Shown: one piece after another, positions 1-8,342 of the stretch
Numbering within the stretch: the first letter of the stretch is position 1
Layout: each line of letters opens with the position of its first letter
Assembly (NCBI RefSeq): GCF_003284895.1
Contig: NZ_QMDV01000001.1
Span: 399,080 to 463,079 of the forward strand
Origin: Pontibacter arcticus
GTDB lineage: Bacteria; Bacteroidota; Bacteroidia; Cytophagales; Hymenobacteraceae
Reading direction: 5' to 3'
Length of the DNA stretch: 64,000 bases
Notes under the pieces: model-generated
The model's database searches: none
The model's input: the letters and a program-made list of their open reading frames with translations, nothing else
What the model was told of the DNA's origin: nothing
Made by a program: the position numbers and the translations under genes

Positions 1-113
1 CCGTTTATATTTACCACAACAGGGCAAGGAGGCGCTGGCGCTGGCTGCTGGCCAACTGTAACCAGTGGCAGAAACAGCCCGGCTAAGAGCAGGTAGCATA
101 TAGATCTATACAT
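1..113 (-). CDS. Secreted protein of unknown function (5' part only)
   Basis: Only the first 37 codons lie in the window. Reading from the ATG at 113, the product begins MYRSICYLLLAGLFLPLV and continues with a short Gln/Pro/Ala-rich stretch, which is a typical cleavable signal peptide followed by a low-complexity linker; the rest runs off the left edge. Its start overlaps the stop codon of the membrane protein upstream (stop at 106-108) by 8 nt, so the two are translationally coupled and belong to the operon headed by the ECF sigma factor. By position this may be an envelope protein of that regulon. The family cannot be named from 37 residues. Confidence 0.6.
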   Translation of the reverse strand, partial: MYRSICYLLLAGLFLPLVTVGQQPAPAPPCPVVVNIN

Positions 114-741
114 TCGTTTTTTCATTGGTTTGGGTTTCTGAAGTAGGCTGTAGCGTTTCTTTGTTGATGTTCTGAAGTATTTCCAGTTGGTGGTTTAGCA
201 CTTGCGTCCGGATTCGCAGGTTTTGAATCATCGCTTCTACCACTCGTTCGGTATTCGGGGTTGATAGTAATTGTTTTTTCAGCTGGTTATAGCTGCTGTC
301 CAGACGGGCGAGTTCACGATCTATTTCGTTTGTACCGTCGAGGCCGAGTACTTTTAAATCATAGGCACTTAATCTTTTCTCTTTTTCTTCTATCTGATTG
401 ATATAGTATACTTCAGCATCTGCCAGTTCAGGGGCAATGTTCCGGATAGTGGCAGGCTGCACAGTAGCCAGGTTATTGGCAGTTTCAGGTACGTTAAGCT
501 TTGCTAAGTATAAAGTCAGTCCGCAGCCCAGCAGCAACAAGATGGCAGCTGCCACGCGCATCAGCATCATATCAGCAGTAAGGCTGCCGTGCCCGCCAAA
601 ATTAAACTTGATAACTTTTGTAGTTTCTTTCTGCGGAGGCGGAATCTGCTGACAGATCTGCTGCCATAATTCCGGCCGAGGCTCGAAAACATCGAATTCC
701 TCCCGGTTCTCGCTCACAAATTTCTTTAATCTATCTTCCAT
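106..741 (-). CDS. Probable anti-sigma-type single-pass membrane protein
   Basis: A 211-residue protein with a charged cytoplasmic N-terminus, one hydrophobic segment at about residues 58-83 (core AAAILLLLGCGLTLYL), and a C-terminal part rich in Glu, Lys and Gln that looks alpha-helical or coiled-coil, ending in a Thr/Asn-rich tail. It starts 25 nt downstream of the ECF sigma factor stop, on the same strand. A membrane protein directly after an ECF sigma gene is the usual arrangement of sigma and anti-sigma, so it may hold the sigma factor at the membrane. I see no zinc-binding HxxxCxxC anti-sigma motif, so this role is inferred from position and topology only. Confidence 0.6.
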   Translation of the reverse strand: MEDRLKKFVSENREEFDVFEPRPELWQQICQQIPPPQKETTKVIKFNFGGHGSLTADMMLMRVAAAILLLLGCGLTLYLAKLNVPETANNLATVQPATIRNIAPELADAEVYYINQIEEKEKRLSAYDLKVLGLDGTNEIDRELARLDSSYNQLKKQLLSTPNTERVVEAMIQNLRIRTQVLNHQLEILQNINKETLQPTSETQTNEKTNV

Positions 742-765
742 GGTATTCGTTCTCGGTTTATACTT

Positions 766-1323
766 TTAAGCTACTAACTGTGGCTCCCGCATAATATCTA
801 TTAACTTTTTCCGGGCCCTGCTGTACTGCGATTTAGACGTTGACTCCGATATTTTGAGAATCTCCCCTATTTCTGCATGGTCGTATCCTTCCAGCAAGTA
901 TAAAGTCAGCACAATCCGGTAGCCTTCCGGCAGTTTCTGGATGGCGGCACGCACTTTTTCTACCTGCCACTCCATATCATCTTCATCTACCTGGTCCGGT
1001 ATTTCGCCGGCTTCCCGCTCATCCAGCGCAACAACTTCTTCGCGGCGCTTGCGGATGGCGTTGATCGAGGCATTTACAACAATCCGTTTCAGCCAGCTGC
1101 CAAAAGATGCTTCGCCTTTGTAGCTATGCATGTTTTTAAAAGCGCTGATAAAGGCTTCCTGCAGCACATCTTCGGCTTCGGCATAATCGTTGGTGATGCG
1201 CATGCACACGTTAAACATAGCTTTGGAGTATAGCTTATACAGCTCGTACTGTGCACGATTTTCGCCATTCCTGCACCGCTCGATCACGTGCTGGTTAACG
1301 TCCTGATAGCTGATTTTCTCCAA
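766..1323 (-). CDS. ECF-type RNA polymerase sigma factor
   Basis: 185 residues, the usual ECF size. Sigma region 2 spans about residues 28-95, with the core helix DYAEAEDVLQEAFISAF followed by FGSWLKRIVVNASINAIRKRR for -10 recognition and core binding. A short acidic linker (around residues 105-117) leads to region 4 (about 125-180), with LPEGYRIVLTLYLLEGYDHA and the helix-turn-helix EIGEILKISESTSKSQYSRA that contacts the -35 element. It should direct RNA polymerase to a small set of stress or envelope promoters. It heads a tight operon with a membrane protein and a secreted protein. The signal it responds to cannot be read from sequence. Confidence 0.93.
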   Translation of the reverse strand: MEKISYQDVNQHVIERCRNGENRAQYELYKLYSKAMFNVCMRITNDYAEAEDVLQEAFISAFKNMHSYKGEASFGSWLKRIVVNASINAIRKRREEVVALDEREAGEIPDQVDEDDMEWQVEKVRAAIQKLPEGYRIVLTLYLLEGYDHAEIGEILKISESTSKSQYSRARKKLIDIMREPQLVA

Positions 1324-1580
1324 TGTGTTTGTGTTTGCGTAATTCTAAAACTAAACCTCCGATCTCTGCCTTCTGCTCATCTTCCTCTCTTTTTCAACTT
1401 CTGCATTAAAGACACGCGCAATTGCATTTGGTTGCACCTAATTGCAAAAATTCTTTTTCTTTTCAACTATACTTTCATTCCATCGACCAAACCAGCCAGC
1501 ATATCTGCCAGTTTTTATTTTATTGTTGTGATCCGACCTACTCCAAATCAGAAATTTCATTTCAGAAATCATACTTCATA
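1324..1580. other. Non-coding spacer upstream of the ECF sigma gene
   Basis: About 260 nt between the ECF sigma gene start and the dehydrogenase terminator. Short plus-strand reading frames here have no recognisable product and lack protein-like composition. I see no clear TAnnTTTG element on the minus strand, so the sigma gene may use an autoregulated ECF promoter that cannot be recognised without knowing its consensus. It contains one TATACTT heptamer near 1466. Confidence 0.4.
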
Positions 1581-1581
1581 A

Positions 1582-1613
1582 AAAAAGCCGGTCCTCTACA
1601 GAACCGGCTTTTT
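1582..1613 (-). terminator. Intrinsic terminator of the ALDH7 gene
   Basis: An 11-bp stem (1582-1592 with 1603-1613), GC core GCCGGT/ACCGGC flanked by A and T runs, about 30 nt past the dehydrogenase stop. A/T runs on both sides make it able to work in both directions. It is followed by two tandem TATACTT heptamers. Confidence 0.9.
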
Positions 1614-1642
1614 ATACTTTTATACTTTAAAAAAACGGATAA

Positions 1643-3220
1643 TTAGTCCATTATTTTAAAGGTGATACCTTGTGCCAATGGCAGCTCACGGCCATAGTTG
1701 ATCGTGTTTGTCTGGCGGCGCATGTAAATTCTCCAGGCATCAGATCCCGACTCACGGCCACCGCCGGTATCTTTCTCACCACCAAATGCACCGCCTATTT
1801 CAGCACCGGATGTACCAATGTTCACGTTGGCAATTCCGCAATCCGATCCCCAATGCGTCAGGAAAGCCTCTGTCTCCAATAAATTGGTAGAGAAAATAGA
1901 AGACGAAAGGCCTTGCTTCACACCATTCTGTAGCTCGATGGCGTTTTCTACATCGCCGCTATACTTCAGCAAGTATAAAATCGGTGCAAATGTTTCTTCC
2001 TGAACCATTTCGTAATGGTTTTCGGCTTCCACGATAGCTGGCGTTACGTACGTACCAGTCTGGTATTTAGCACCGCTCAGCACTTCGCCGCCAATAATCA
2101 GCTTGCCACCTTCGGCCTGTACTTTTTCCAGTGCACCTAAAAATGTTGTAACTGCCTCTTTATCGATCAGCGGACCAACCAATGTGGTAGCATCCAGCGG
2201 GTGACCGATTGGTAAGCCCGGGTATATTTTAGTTAGTCTTTCTTTAACCTGCTCGTACACATTTTCGTGGATGATGAGGCGGCGCGTAGAGGTACAACGC
2301 TGCCCACACGTACCAACTGCACCAAATACAACCGCCATCAGCGCCATTTCAATATTAGCATTTTCAGTGATGATGATTGCGTTGTTGCCGCCAAGTTCCA
2401 GTAATGATTTGCCCAGACGTGCGCCTACAGCTTCGCCTACTTTTTTGCCCATACGCGTAGAGCCCGTTGCAGAAACCAACGGAACGCGTGTATCATGCGC
2501 CATCAGGCTACCAATTTCAGCATCCCCGATGATCACGTTAAAGATACCTTCCGGCAACTCATTCTCGGTCAGTACATCCCGGATAATATGCTGACAGGCA
2601 ATGGCAGTAAGCGGTGTTTTTTCGGATGGCTTCCAGATGGTAACATCGCCACAAACAGCGGCCAGCATGGCGTTCCAGCTCCACACAGCAACCGGGAAGT
2701 TAAAGGCTGATATAACGCCTACTATGCCCAGCGGGTGGTATTGTTCATACATGCGGTGCTCCGGCCGCTCTGAGTGCATGGTATAGCCGTGTAACTGGCG
2801 CGACAGCCCTACAGCAAAATCACAGATATCGATCATTTCCTGTACTTCGCCCAAGCCTTCCTGCAGAATTTTGCCCATCTCGTAGCTTACCAGTTTGCCC
2901 AGCGCTTCTTTGTGCTGGCGCAGCTTATCACCTATCTGGCGTACAATTTCGCCGCGCTTGGGTGCCGGTACTTTGCGCCATACTTTAAAAGCTGCTGCTG
3001 CGGTGGTTACTACTTTTTCATAGTCTTCCGGGGTAGCCATACTTACCGCAGCAATCTTGTTTCCGTCTGCCGGCGAAAGTATGGTACGCGTTGTTCTGCC
3101 TTCTCCTTCTGCCCACTGCAGACCGGTACTGTACGCCGGGTTCAGCTCTTTTATGCCCAATTGCTGCAGTACGTCCTGAATAGCTTTGGTTATGGGAAGT
3201 TCTTCTATGGTCTGTTTCAT
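1643..3220 (-). CDS. Aldehyde dehydrogenase family 7 (aminoadipate-semialdehyde dehydrogenase type)
   Basis: 525 residues, full length for the antiquitin/ALDH7 group of NAD(P)-dependent aldehyde dehydrogenases, which oxidise alpha-aminoadipate semialdehyde in lysine breakdown. Visible features are the cofactor-binding stretch SAFNFPVAVWSWNAMLA and IWKPSEKTP, the GSTRMGK loop, the general-base motif LELGGNNAI and the catalytic cysteine in GTCGQRCTSTRR. The C-terminal GGAFGGEKDTGGGRESGSD is characteristic of family 7. It is transcribed alone: a promoter (3252-3281) precedes it and a terminator follows. No other lysine-catabolic gene lies beside it, so the exact substrate is inferred from family only. 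Confidence 0.92.
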   Translation of the reverse strand: MKQTIEELPITKAIQDVLQQLGIKELNPAYSTGLQWAEGEGRTTRTILSPADGNKIAAVSMATPEDYEKVVTTAAAAFKVWRKVPAPKRGEIVRQIGDKLRQHKEALGKLVSYEMGKILQEGLGEVQEMIDICDFAVGLSRQLHGYTMHSERPEHRMYEQYHPLGIVGVISAFNFPVAVWSWNAMLAAVCGDVTIWKPSEKTPLTAIACQHIIRDVLTENELPEGIFNVIIGDAEIGSLMAHDTRVPLVSATGSTRMGKKVGEAVGARLGKSLLELGGNNAIIITENANIEMALMAVVFGAVGTCGQRCTSTRRLIIHENVYEQVKERLTKIYPGLPIGHPLDATTLVGPLIDKEAVTTFLGALEKVQAEGGKLIIGGEVLSGAKYQTGTYVTPAIVEAENHYEMVQEETFAPILYLLKYSGDVENAIELQNGVKQGLSSSIFSTNLLETEAFLTHWGSDCGIANVNIGTSGAEIGGAFGGEKDTGGGRESGSDAWRIYMRRQTNTINYGRELPLAQGITFKIMD

Positions 3221-3251
3221 TTATTTATACTTGAATCAATGATGTCTTTTA

Positions 3252-3281
3252 CAAAGCTAAAAAATAAAAAAGCTCCTGCAA
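3252..3281 (-). promoter_or_regulatory. Promoter of the ALDH7 gene
   Basis: On the minus strand this reads TTG, 19 nt, TAGCTTTG, an exact match to the Bacteroidota consensus TTG-N19-TAnnTTTG, starting about 60 nt before the start codon. The -33 TTG (3279-3281) lies inside the hairpin of the htrA terminator, so the end of one unit and the start of the next overlap. Confidence 0.7.
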
Positions 3282-3294
3282 GGTTGCAGAAGCT
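3258..3294 (-). terminator. Intrinsic terminator of htrA
   Basis: Stem 3271-3281 with 3284-3294 (AGCTCCTGCAA against TTGCAGAAGCT, one mismatch) about 30 nt after the htrA stop. It is followed in the transcript by a long U-rich run (3259-3270). Confidence 0.8.
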
Positions 3295-3320
3295 TTCTAT
3301 GGTATGGTAACAGGTTAATT

Positions 3321-4841
3321 TTATCCTTTACCGATAGGGTAATAGGCTTTCAAGCCATCCGGATAAACACCTTCAATGTAAATAACGCCACCGGAAGTAT
3401 CTTTCAGGTATTTTTCAATGTCCTTCGGCTCGTTTACCGGGTACTTATCAATACGGGTGATGATAAAACCATCTTTCATACCTGTTTCCCGGAACTGGCT
3501 GTCTTTTATACCAGTGATCTTAGCGCCGCCATCAATACCGAGCTTGCTCATTTCCTGCTTGGTTACAGGTGTAAAGGTAGCTCCTTCGTAAGTGATGGTT
3601 TTGGCCACGCTGCGCTTAGTAAGCGTTGTGCTGTTCTCCAGGCTCTTTAAAGTTACATTAGTAGTTTTCTCTTTGCCATCGCGCAGGTAAGCTACTTTTA
3701 CTTTATCGCCAGGGCGGTAACGGGCCACCTGCTCCAATAACTGGGAAGATTTGCTTACAGCTACACCATTGATGGCCGTAATAACGTCACCGGCCTCAAT
3801 GCCCGCTTCTTTAGCACCACTCTTTTCTTCTACGCCGGCAATGTAAACGCCACTTAAAGTTTTAAGGCCTTTCTCTTTTGCGAAAGCTGCATCAATCTCC
3901 TGGATAGATGCTCCTAAAAGCGCACGCTGTACTTCACCATACTTTAAAAGGTCATCAACCACTTTACTTACAATAGAAGACGGCACTGCAAACGAATAAC
4001 CGGCAAATGTACCTGTCTGCGATGCGATGGCAGTATTTATACCTACCAGGTCGCCGTTCAGGTTTACAAGGGCGCCACCGCTGTTACCAGGGTTTACGGC
4101 TGCATCTGTCTGTATAAAAGATTCGATGCTCATGTCGCCGCGCTGGTTTGCGTTACGCTGGCTGGTACGTAAAATATCAATGTTACGGCCTTTTGCACTT
4201 ACAATACCTGCTGTTACAGTAGAGGTCAGGTTCATGGGGTTACCAACGGCCAGCACCCATTCGCCTACGCGCAGGTCATCGGAGTTACCGTACCGGATGG
4301 CAGGCAGTTTATCGGCATTAATCTTTAGCAGGGCAATGTCGGTTGTCGGGTCTGTACCAACTACCGTAGCTTCAAACTTACGCTTGTCATCAAAAACAAC
4401 TTCGATCTTATCTGCTTTATCGATAACGTGGTTGTTTGTAACGATGTAGCCATTCGAGGCAATTACAACTCCGGAGCCGGAGCCCAGTTGAGGCCCGCGC
4501 GGTACACGCTCGCCGAAACCATCACCAAAGAACTCGCGCAGGAACGGGTCCATCGGGCTGCCACTGTACCGCTGCGAAGAACGGACACTGTATTCCGTCA
4601 TAACGTGCACAACAGCAGGCGTGGAAACCTCTGCGGCTTTTACAAAATTAAGGCCTTCCGGCACAACAGCATTGCTGCTTCGCATAGAACTGGTGTAGCG
4701 CACCGTCGGAAATTCTTCTTTTTCCTGGGAGCTTGCGGAGGCGGCAGCGTCGTTTTCGAGCAGCTTATAGCTACCCACAGCAACACCACCACCTAACATG
4801 GCTGAAAGCGTTAAGCCTACGATAAACTGTTTGGTCTTCAT
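3321..4841 (-). CDS. HtrA/DegP-family periplasmic serine protease
   Basis: 506 residues, typical Do-like protease length. An N-terminal signal or anchor segment (FIVGLTLSAMLGGGVAVGSY) places it in the periplasm. The trypsin-like domain shows the full triad: His138 in TNNHVI, Asp168 in TTDIALLKI and Ser254 in PGNSGGALVN. Two PDZ regions follow; the first contains GVYIAGVEEKSGAKEAGIEAGDVI (about residues 325-355) and the second is a degenerate PDZ near the C-terminus. The enzyme degrades or refolds misfolded envelope proteins. It is a single-gene unit with its own terminator. A DegQ- versus DegP-like role cannot be separated from sequence alone. Confidence 0.95.
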   Translation of the reverse strand: MKTKQFIVGLTLSAMLGGGVAVGSYKLLENDAAASASSQEKEEFPTVRYTSSMRSSNAVVPEGLNFVKAAEVSTPAVVHVMTEYSVRSSQRYSGSPMDPFLREFFGDGFGERVPRGPQLGSGSGVVIASNGYIVTNNHVIDKADKIEVVFDDKRKFEATVVGTDPTTDIALLKINADKLPAIRYGNSDDLRVGEWVLAVGNPMNLTSTVTAGIVSAKGRNIDILRTSQRNANQRGDMSIESFIQTDAAVNPGNSGGALVNLNGDLVGINTAIASQTGTFAGYSFAVPSSIVSKVVDDLLKYGEVQRALLGASIQEIDAAFAKEKGLKTLSGVYIAGVEEKSGAKEAGIEAGDVITAINGVAVSKSSQLLEQVARYRPGDKVKVAYLRDGKEKTTNVTLKSLENSTTLTKRSVAKTITYEGATFTPVTKQEMSKLGIDGGAKITGIKDSQFRETGMKDGFIITRIDKYPVNEPKDIEKYLKDTSGGVIYIEGVYPDGLKAYYPIGKG

Positions 4842-4965
4842 GTATGTATAACGTTTATATTTTCTGAATATGTATGATCTTCTATATAACTAACCCCTAA
4901 CGTTTAGCTTGTATACGATAGTATAAGGAAGTAATACATCGCTTGTAACTGCTTATTAATTTAAC

Positions 4966-4994
4966 AAAAAAGAGGCCAGAAATATATGGCCTCT
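4966..4994 (-). terminator. Intrinsic terminator of the hsp20 gene
   Basis: An 8-bp stem AGAGGCCA/TGGCCTCT (4971-4978 with 4987-4994), 22 nt after the hsp20 stop, followed by a U run in the minus-strand transcript. Confidence 0.85.
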
Positions 4995-5016
4995 TCAATT
5001 AATTTGTTTCTGAATG

Positions 5017-5511
5017 TTAGTTCTTACTTTTAACTTCCTTCCTACCGTTTTCAGATGACGCTGCGCTGCTTTCCGACGAATCTGAAATGCTGATCTGGCG
5101 CTTCTTGGTTTTATGTTCGTCTTTCGGAACAAACACTTCCAGTATACCATCGTTTAACCGGGCTTCTATTTTATCCGGATTTACTCTGTCTGGCAAGTAT
5201 AATGTTCTGCTGAAAGCGCCGTACTGTGTTTCGAGCAGGTGGTAGCGTTTGTTTTCTTCTTTGCTCTCCATGCGTCGCTCACCTGAAATGGTTAAGGCTC
5301 CTTCCTGGAAATCAATCATAATATCTTCTTTCTTTACACCCGGCAATGCCAGCGAAAGTTCGTAGCCTTGTTCTGTTTCGCAAGCATCTAGCTGCGGTGC
5401 AAAACCAGTAAAGGTTCTGTTATTGACAGACTCGTTAAAAAATCTGTCTAACATCGAGCTGAAAGTGCTAGGCATGCTTTCCTGCATCCCATTGCGTCTG
5501 TTGAGTAACAT
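5017..5511 (-). CDS. Hsp20/alpha-crystallin small heat-shock protein
   Basis: 164 residues. The alpha-crystallin domain covers about residues 38-140, with YELSLALPGVKKEDIMIDF at its start, the LTISGER strand, LPDRVNPDKIEARLNDGILEV, and a C-terminal KKRQISI (IxI-type) motif that docks neighbouring dimers. A Ser/Lys-rich tail follows. It acts as an ATP-independent holdase for unfolding proteins. It has a textbook Shine-Dalgarno (AGGAGGT, 8 nt before the ATG), which is rare in Bacteroidota and supports the chosen start. It is a monocistronic unit with its own terminator, next to the HtrA protease gene, another protein-quality-control gene. Confidence 0.95.
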   Translation of the reverse strand: MLLNRRNGMQESMPSTFSSMLDRFFNESVNNRTFTGFAPQLDACETEQGYELSLALPGVKKEDIMIDFQEGALTISGERRMESKEENKRYHLLETQYGAFSRTLYLPDRVNPDKIEARLNDGILEVFVPKDEHKTKKRQISISDSSESSAASSENGRKEVKSKN

Positions 5512-5531
5512 AGCTTTTACCTCCTATACTT
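5512..5531 (-). promoter_or_regulatory. Strong Shine-Dalgarno before hsp20
   Basis: The minus strand reads AGGAGGT followed by AAAAGCT and the ATG. This is near-perfect anti-SD complementarity at optimal spacing. Nearly every other gene in the window has only A-rich leaders, so this site stands out. Confidence 0.75.
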
Positions 5532-5664
5532 TGTTTAACATCTTTTCAGATAGCTACTCATAAAAAGTATACCAAGGGGTAAATTCTATTTAATCCTGAA
5601 AAATTGTCATATTCAACATACTAGAAACCAGGCTTTTACTGAAAATTTTTCAGTTTATACTTTC

Positions 5665-6462
5665 TTAATAAGTAAAACTGGCAGTTTGAGGAGCAGCGTT
5701 AAAAGTATACTTCAGCTCCAGGCCGAAAACAGGTGATACACGGTTGCGCTTGGCAGTATAGCCATCTTCTACCAGCACATTATTGTCGTTATAAACCGGC
5801 GGAATAAGCACATAATAATAATCTGTTTGCCGCATAAAGTATGGTGTTAATCTAACCTTATCTGAAAGCTCGTACGTCAGGTTAACGCGCAGGCGGGTGC
5901 GGTCTATGGTGCGTTCTTCGCCTTGCCCTTCATACTTTTGCCCGAGTTTAGAAATAACCATGGCCTCGTAACTAACAGAAGGCGTCAGGAATTTTGAGCC
6001 TGCGGCAAACTGTTTTCCCAGTTCTGCCATCAATCTGAAACGGCCGCGCGCATCGTAATCTTGCTGGTCTGCGTACTCGAATTGCAGCTGCTTGTTAAAG
6101 TATAAACTTTTGATTTGTCCGTTGTGGCGCAGAAACAAAGTATAAAACATGGTTTTGGGATAATCTTCGGCGGCATATCGCAGCAACGCCCCTCCGCGCC
6201 AATGGTCGGTAAAAGTATGTTCGTAGCCAAGCGTGAGTTCGATGCGCTCAAAGTTGCTCAGGATTCCGCTTTCTTTCAGGTCGTTAAAATTCTCGTCTGT
6301 ATTGATGCGGTACTGGTTCCTGAAAAACAACATGCCTGCGTCATTAACGGCATAGTTAAGTTGCAGTTCGGGCCAGATGGCTGTGGGCGCACTTATCTTA
6401 CTTTGCGCTTCGGAGAGTAACGGATAAAGTATAAGCAGCAGGAAGAGTAATCGCTTTTTCAT
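5665..6462 (-). CDS. DUF2490 family outer-membrane-type protein
   Basis: 265 residues with a signal peptide (MKKRLLFLLLILYPLLSEAQ). The rest alternates hydrophobic and polar residues as in beta-strands, for example LYFNKQLQFEYADQQ and RLRVNLTYELSDKVRLTPYF, and ends in an aromatic residue (ASFTY) like many outer-membrane barrels. The WPELQLNYAVNDAGMLFFRNQYR opening and the spaced strands match DUF2490, a Bacteroidota family of unknown function. It sits 45 nt upstream of nothing on its own strand except the amidohydrolase end, so it probably forms its own unit. Function unknown. Confidence 0.8.
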   Translation of the reverse strand: MKKRLLFLLLILYPLLSEAQSKISAPTAIWPELQLNYAVNDAGMLFFRNQYRINTDENFNDLKESGILSNFERIELTLGYEHTFTDHWRGGALLRYAAEDYPKTMFYTLFLRHNGQIKSLYFNKQLQFEYADQQDYDARGRFRLMAELGKQFAAGSKFLTPSVSYEAMVISKLGQKYEGQGEERTIDRTRLRVNLTYELSDKVRLTPYFMRQTDYYYVLIPPVYNDNNVLVEDGYTAKRNRVSPVFGLELKYTFNAAPQTASFTY

Positions 6463-6507
6463 AAACTGGTTTTTAGAGAGTCTGCCGATATCGGTATAAA
6501 GTATAAA

Positions 6508-7695
6508 CTACGCCTGGAGTTCCTGCACAGCCAGCCAGGCCATTAACCCTATACTTGTTTCCAGCGCTTTTTCTTCGATATCGAATGTGGGCGTGTGTAC
6601 CGATGAGGTAATGCCGCGCGCTTCGTTGCGGGTGCCAAGCCGGTAAAAGCAAGCCGGCACCTGCTGCGAATAATAGGCAAAGTCCTCGGCTCCCATCCAC
6701 AAATCCAGGTTTACTACGTTGTCTGTACCTAAGTATACTTCGGCTGCGGCTTTGGCCCGGCCCGTTAAACCAGGGTCGTTTTGCAGGAACGGGTAGCCAT
6801 TTTTTATATCGATCTCGCAGCTGCCGCCCATACTTTCGCAGAGGCTTTCGGCTAGTTTTTTGATGCGTTTGTGCGCTTCGCGGCGCCATACTTCGTCCAT
6901 CGTCCGGAAGGTACCTTCTATTTTTACTTCGTTCGGGATAATGTTGGTTGCGCCTTTCGCTTCTACTTTACCAAACGACAACACCGTCGGGATTTTAGGG
7001 CTGGCATGGCGGCTAACAATCTGCTGCAAAGCCACAATCAAATGCGCCGAAATCAGAACAGGGTCTACGTTCATTTCGGGGATGGCTGCGTGGCCGCCTT
7101 TACCGGTTACGGTAATGTAAATTTCGTCGGCGCTGGCCATGTACATCCCGGACCGGAAACCAACTTTGCCTGCCTCCAGCGGCGGAAACACATGCTGCCC
7201 GATTATACTTTCCGGCTCCGGGTTTTGCAGCACGCCCTCCCCGATCATCACCGAAGCCCCACCCGGAAATTTCTCTTCGCCCGGCTGAAATATCAGTTTT
7301 ATACTTCCTTCAAACTCATCGCGCAGCTCCTGCAAAATACGGGCTGCTCCCAGCAAAGAGGCCGTATGCACATCGTGTCCGCAGGCATGCATCACGCCTT
7401 CATTCTTCGATTTATAAGGCACCTCATTCTGCTCCAGTATCGGCAACGCATCCAAGTCGGCACGTAAAGCCAGTATTTTTTTAGTCGGATTCCTGCCTTC
7501 GATAATGGCAACCAAACCTGTTGTAGCCATTGGCGTTGCTTCTATGCCGTAAGTTGCGAGCGTTGCCTTTACGTAAGCGGCTGTGTTATACTCTTCAAAA
7601 GACAGCTCGGGGTTGGCATGCAGGTGCCTCCTGATTTCTATGGTATCAGAAGTATAGGCTTGGGCTAACTGCCGGATTTTATCTGGAATATTCAT
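6508..7695 (-). CDS. M20-family amidohydrolase (N-acyl amino acid / hippurate hydrolase type)
   Basis: 395 residues, standard for the M20D carboxypeptidase/aminoacylase group. The di-metal site is visible: His103, His107 and Cys105 in HACGHDVH, the Asp80/Asp82 pair in RADLDALP, catalytic Glu140-Glu141 in PGEE, His168 in GQHVF and a C-terminal GAEDFAYYSQ. The lid/dimerisation domain lies in the middle (about residues 180-300, starting ITVTGKGGHAAIPE). Such enzymes release amino acids from N-acyl or N-carbamoyl conjugates. No clear signal peptide, so probably cytoplasmic. Exact substrate cannot be told from sequence. Confidence 0.92.
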   Translation of the reverse strand: MNIPDKIRQLAQAYTSDTIEIRRHLHANPELSFEEYNTAAYVKATLATYGIEATPMATTGLVAIIEGRNPTKKILALRADLDALPILEQNEVPYKSKNEGVMHACGHDVHTASLLGAARILQELRDEFEGSIKLIFQPGEEKFPGGASVMIGEGVLQNPEPESIIGQHVFPPLEAGKVGFRSGMYMASADEIYITVTGKGGHAAIPEMNVDPVLISAHLIVALQQIVSRHASPKIPTVLSFGKVEAKGATNIIPNEVKIEGTFRTMDEVWRREAHKRIKKLAESLCESMGGSCEIDIKNGYPFLQNDPGLTGRAKAAAEVYLGTDNVVNLDLWMGAEDFAYYSQQVPACFYRLGTRNEARGITSSVHTPTFDIEEKALETSIGLMAWLAVQELQA

Positions 7696-7770
7696 GCTGA
7701 GAAGTTACTGCCGGTGTACGGTTTATACTTTAGAAATGGCTTGTATACCGGCTGTTAAAGATAGTAAAAT

Positions 7771-7805
7771 AAAAAAACGCTGCGACCACGGCGGGCCACA
7801 ACGTT
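7771..7805 (-). terminator. Intrinsic terminator of the deoC-SPOR lipoprotein unit
   Basis: In minus-strand RNA a 12-bp stem with several G-U pairs (AACG...CGUU ends) is followed by seven U. It starts 28 nt after the lipoprotein stop. Confidence 0.75.
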
Positions 7806-7832
7806 TTATACTTTGTAAGTATACTTTTGCTG

Positions 7833-8342
7833 TTAGTTTTTGATGATGTTGATCTGGTCCTGCACGATCTGGGCATTCGGCATCAGATCGGTGATCTGGT
7901 TAAGGACTTGCTGGGCTTCTATGCGGGTAAAAAAATCGCCTACCTTCAGCCTGAAATTGGGTTGGGTATAGGTCAGGTAATCTTTTACTTCGGGCACGCG
8001 GTACAGCACTGCTTTGCGCAGCTTCATAACGGTTTCGCGCTCTGAGCCGTTGTAAGCCAGAATTCTGTAGCCCTGCGCATAACGGATGGTTTTGTTTGAG
8101 GCACTAACTGCCGTCATCAGCTCCGCTACCTGATCGTTTACATGGTTGGTGGGCGTAACAACTGCAGTTGCAGTGCTGGCTTCTGCTACCGGGTATTTCG
8201 GGCGATACGCGCTCAGGTCTTCTTTTATACTTGCTTTGCCAGCTGCTTTATCAGTAGCCGTTATTGTACCACCCGAAGAGGAGGCACAGGCTGTTGTAAG
8301 TATAAAGCTGAAGGAAAGTAAAAGGCTTGTCAGTTTATTCAT
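7833..8342 (-). CDS. SPOR-like domain lipoprotein
   Basis: 169 residues. The N-terminus is a lipoprotein signal (hydrophobic core LLLSFSFILTTAC, Cys19 as the lipidated residue) followed by a Ser/Thr/Ala linker. The C-terminal half resembles a SPOR (sporulation-related repeat) domain: GYRILAYNGSERETVMKLRK and a second half ending FRLKVGDFFTRIEAQQVLNQ. SPOR domains bind denuded septal peptidoglycan, so a wall-associated envelope role is likely. The start overlaps the deoC stop by 8 nt (ATGAATAA), so it is translated from the deoC transcript. That pairing has no obvious metabolic logic. Confidence 0.8.
   Translation of the reverse strand: MNKLTSLLLSFSFILTTACASSSGGTITATDKAAGKASIKEDLSAYRPKYPVAEASTATAVVTPTNHVNDQVAELMTAVSASNKTIRYAQGYRILAYNGSERETVMKLRKAVLYRVPEVKDYLTYTQPNFRLKVGDFFTRIEAQQVLNQITDLMPNAQIVQDQINIIKN

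Noticed and set aside
6473-6889. A 138-residue open frame overlapping the M20 gene
   Set aside because: It lies in another frame on the same strand as a gene with intact catalytic motifs, and its product is Arg/Gly-rich without any pattern.
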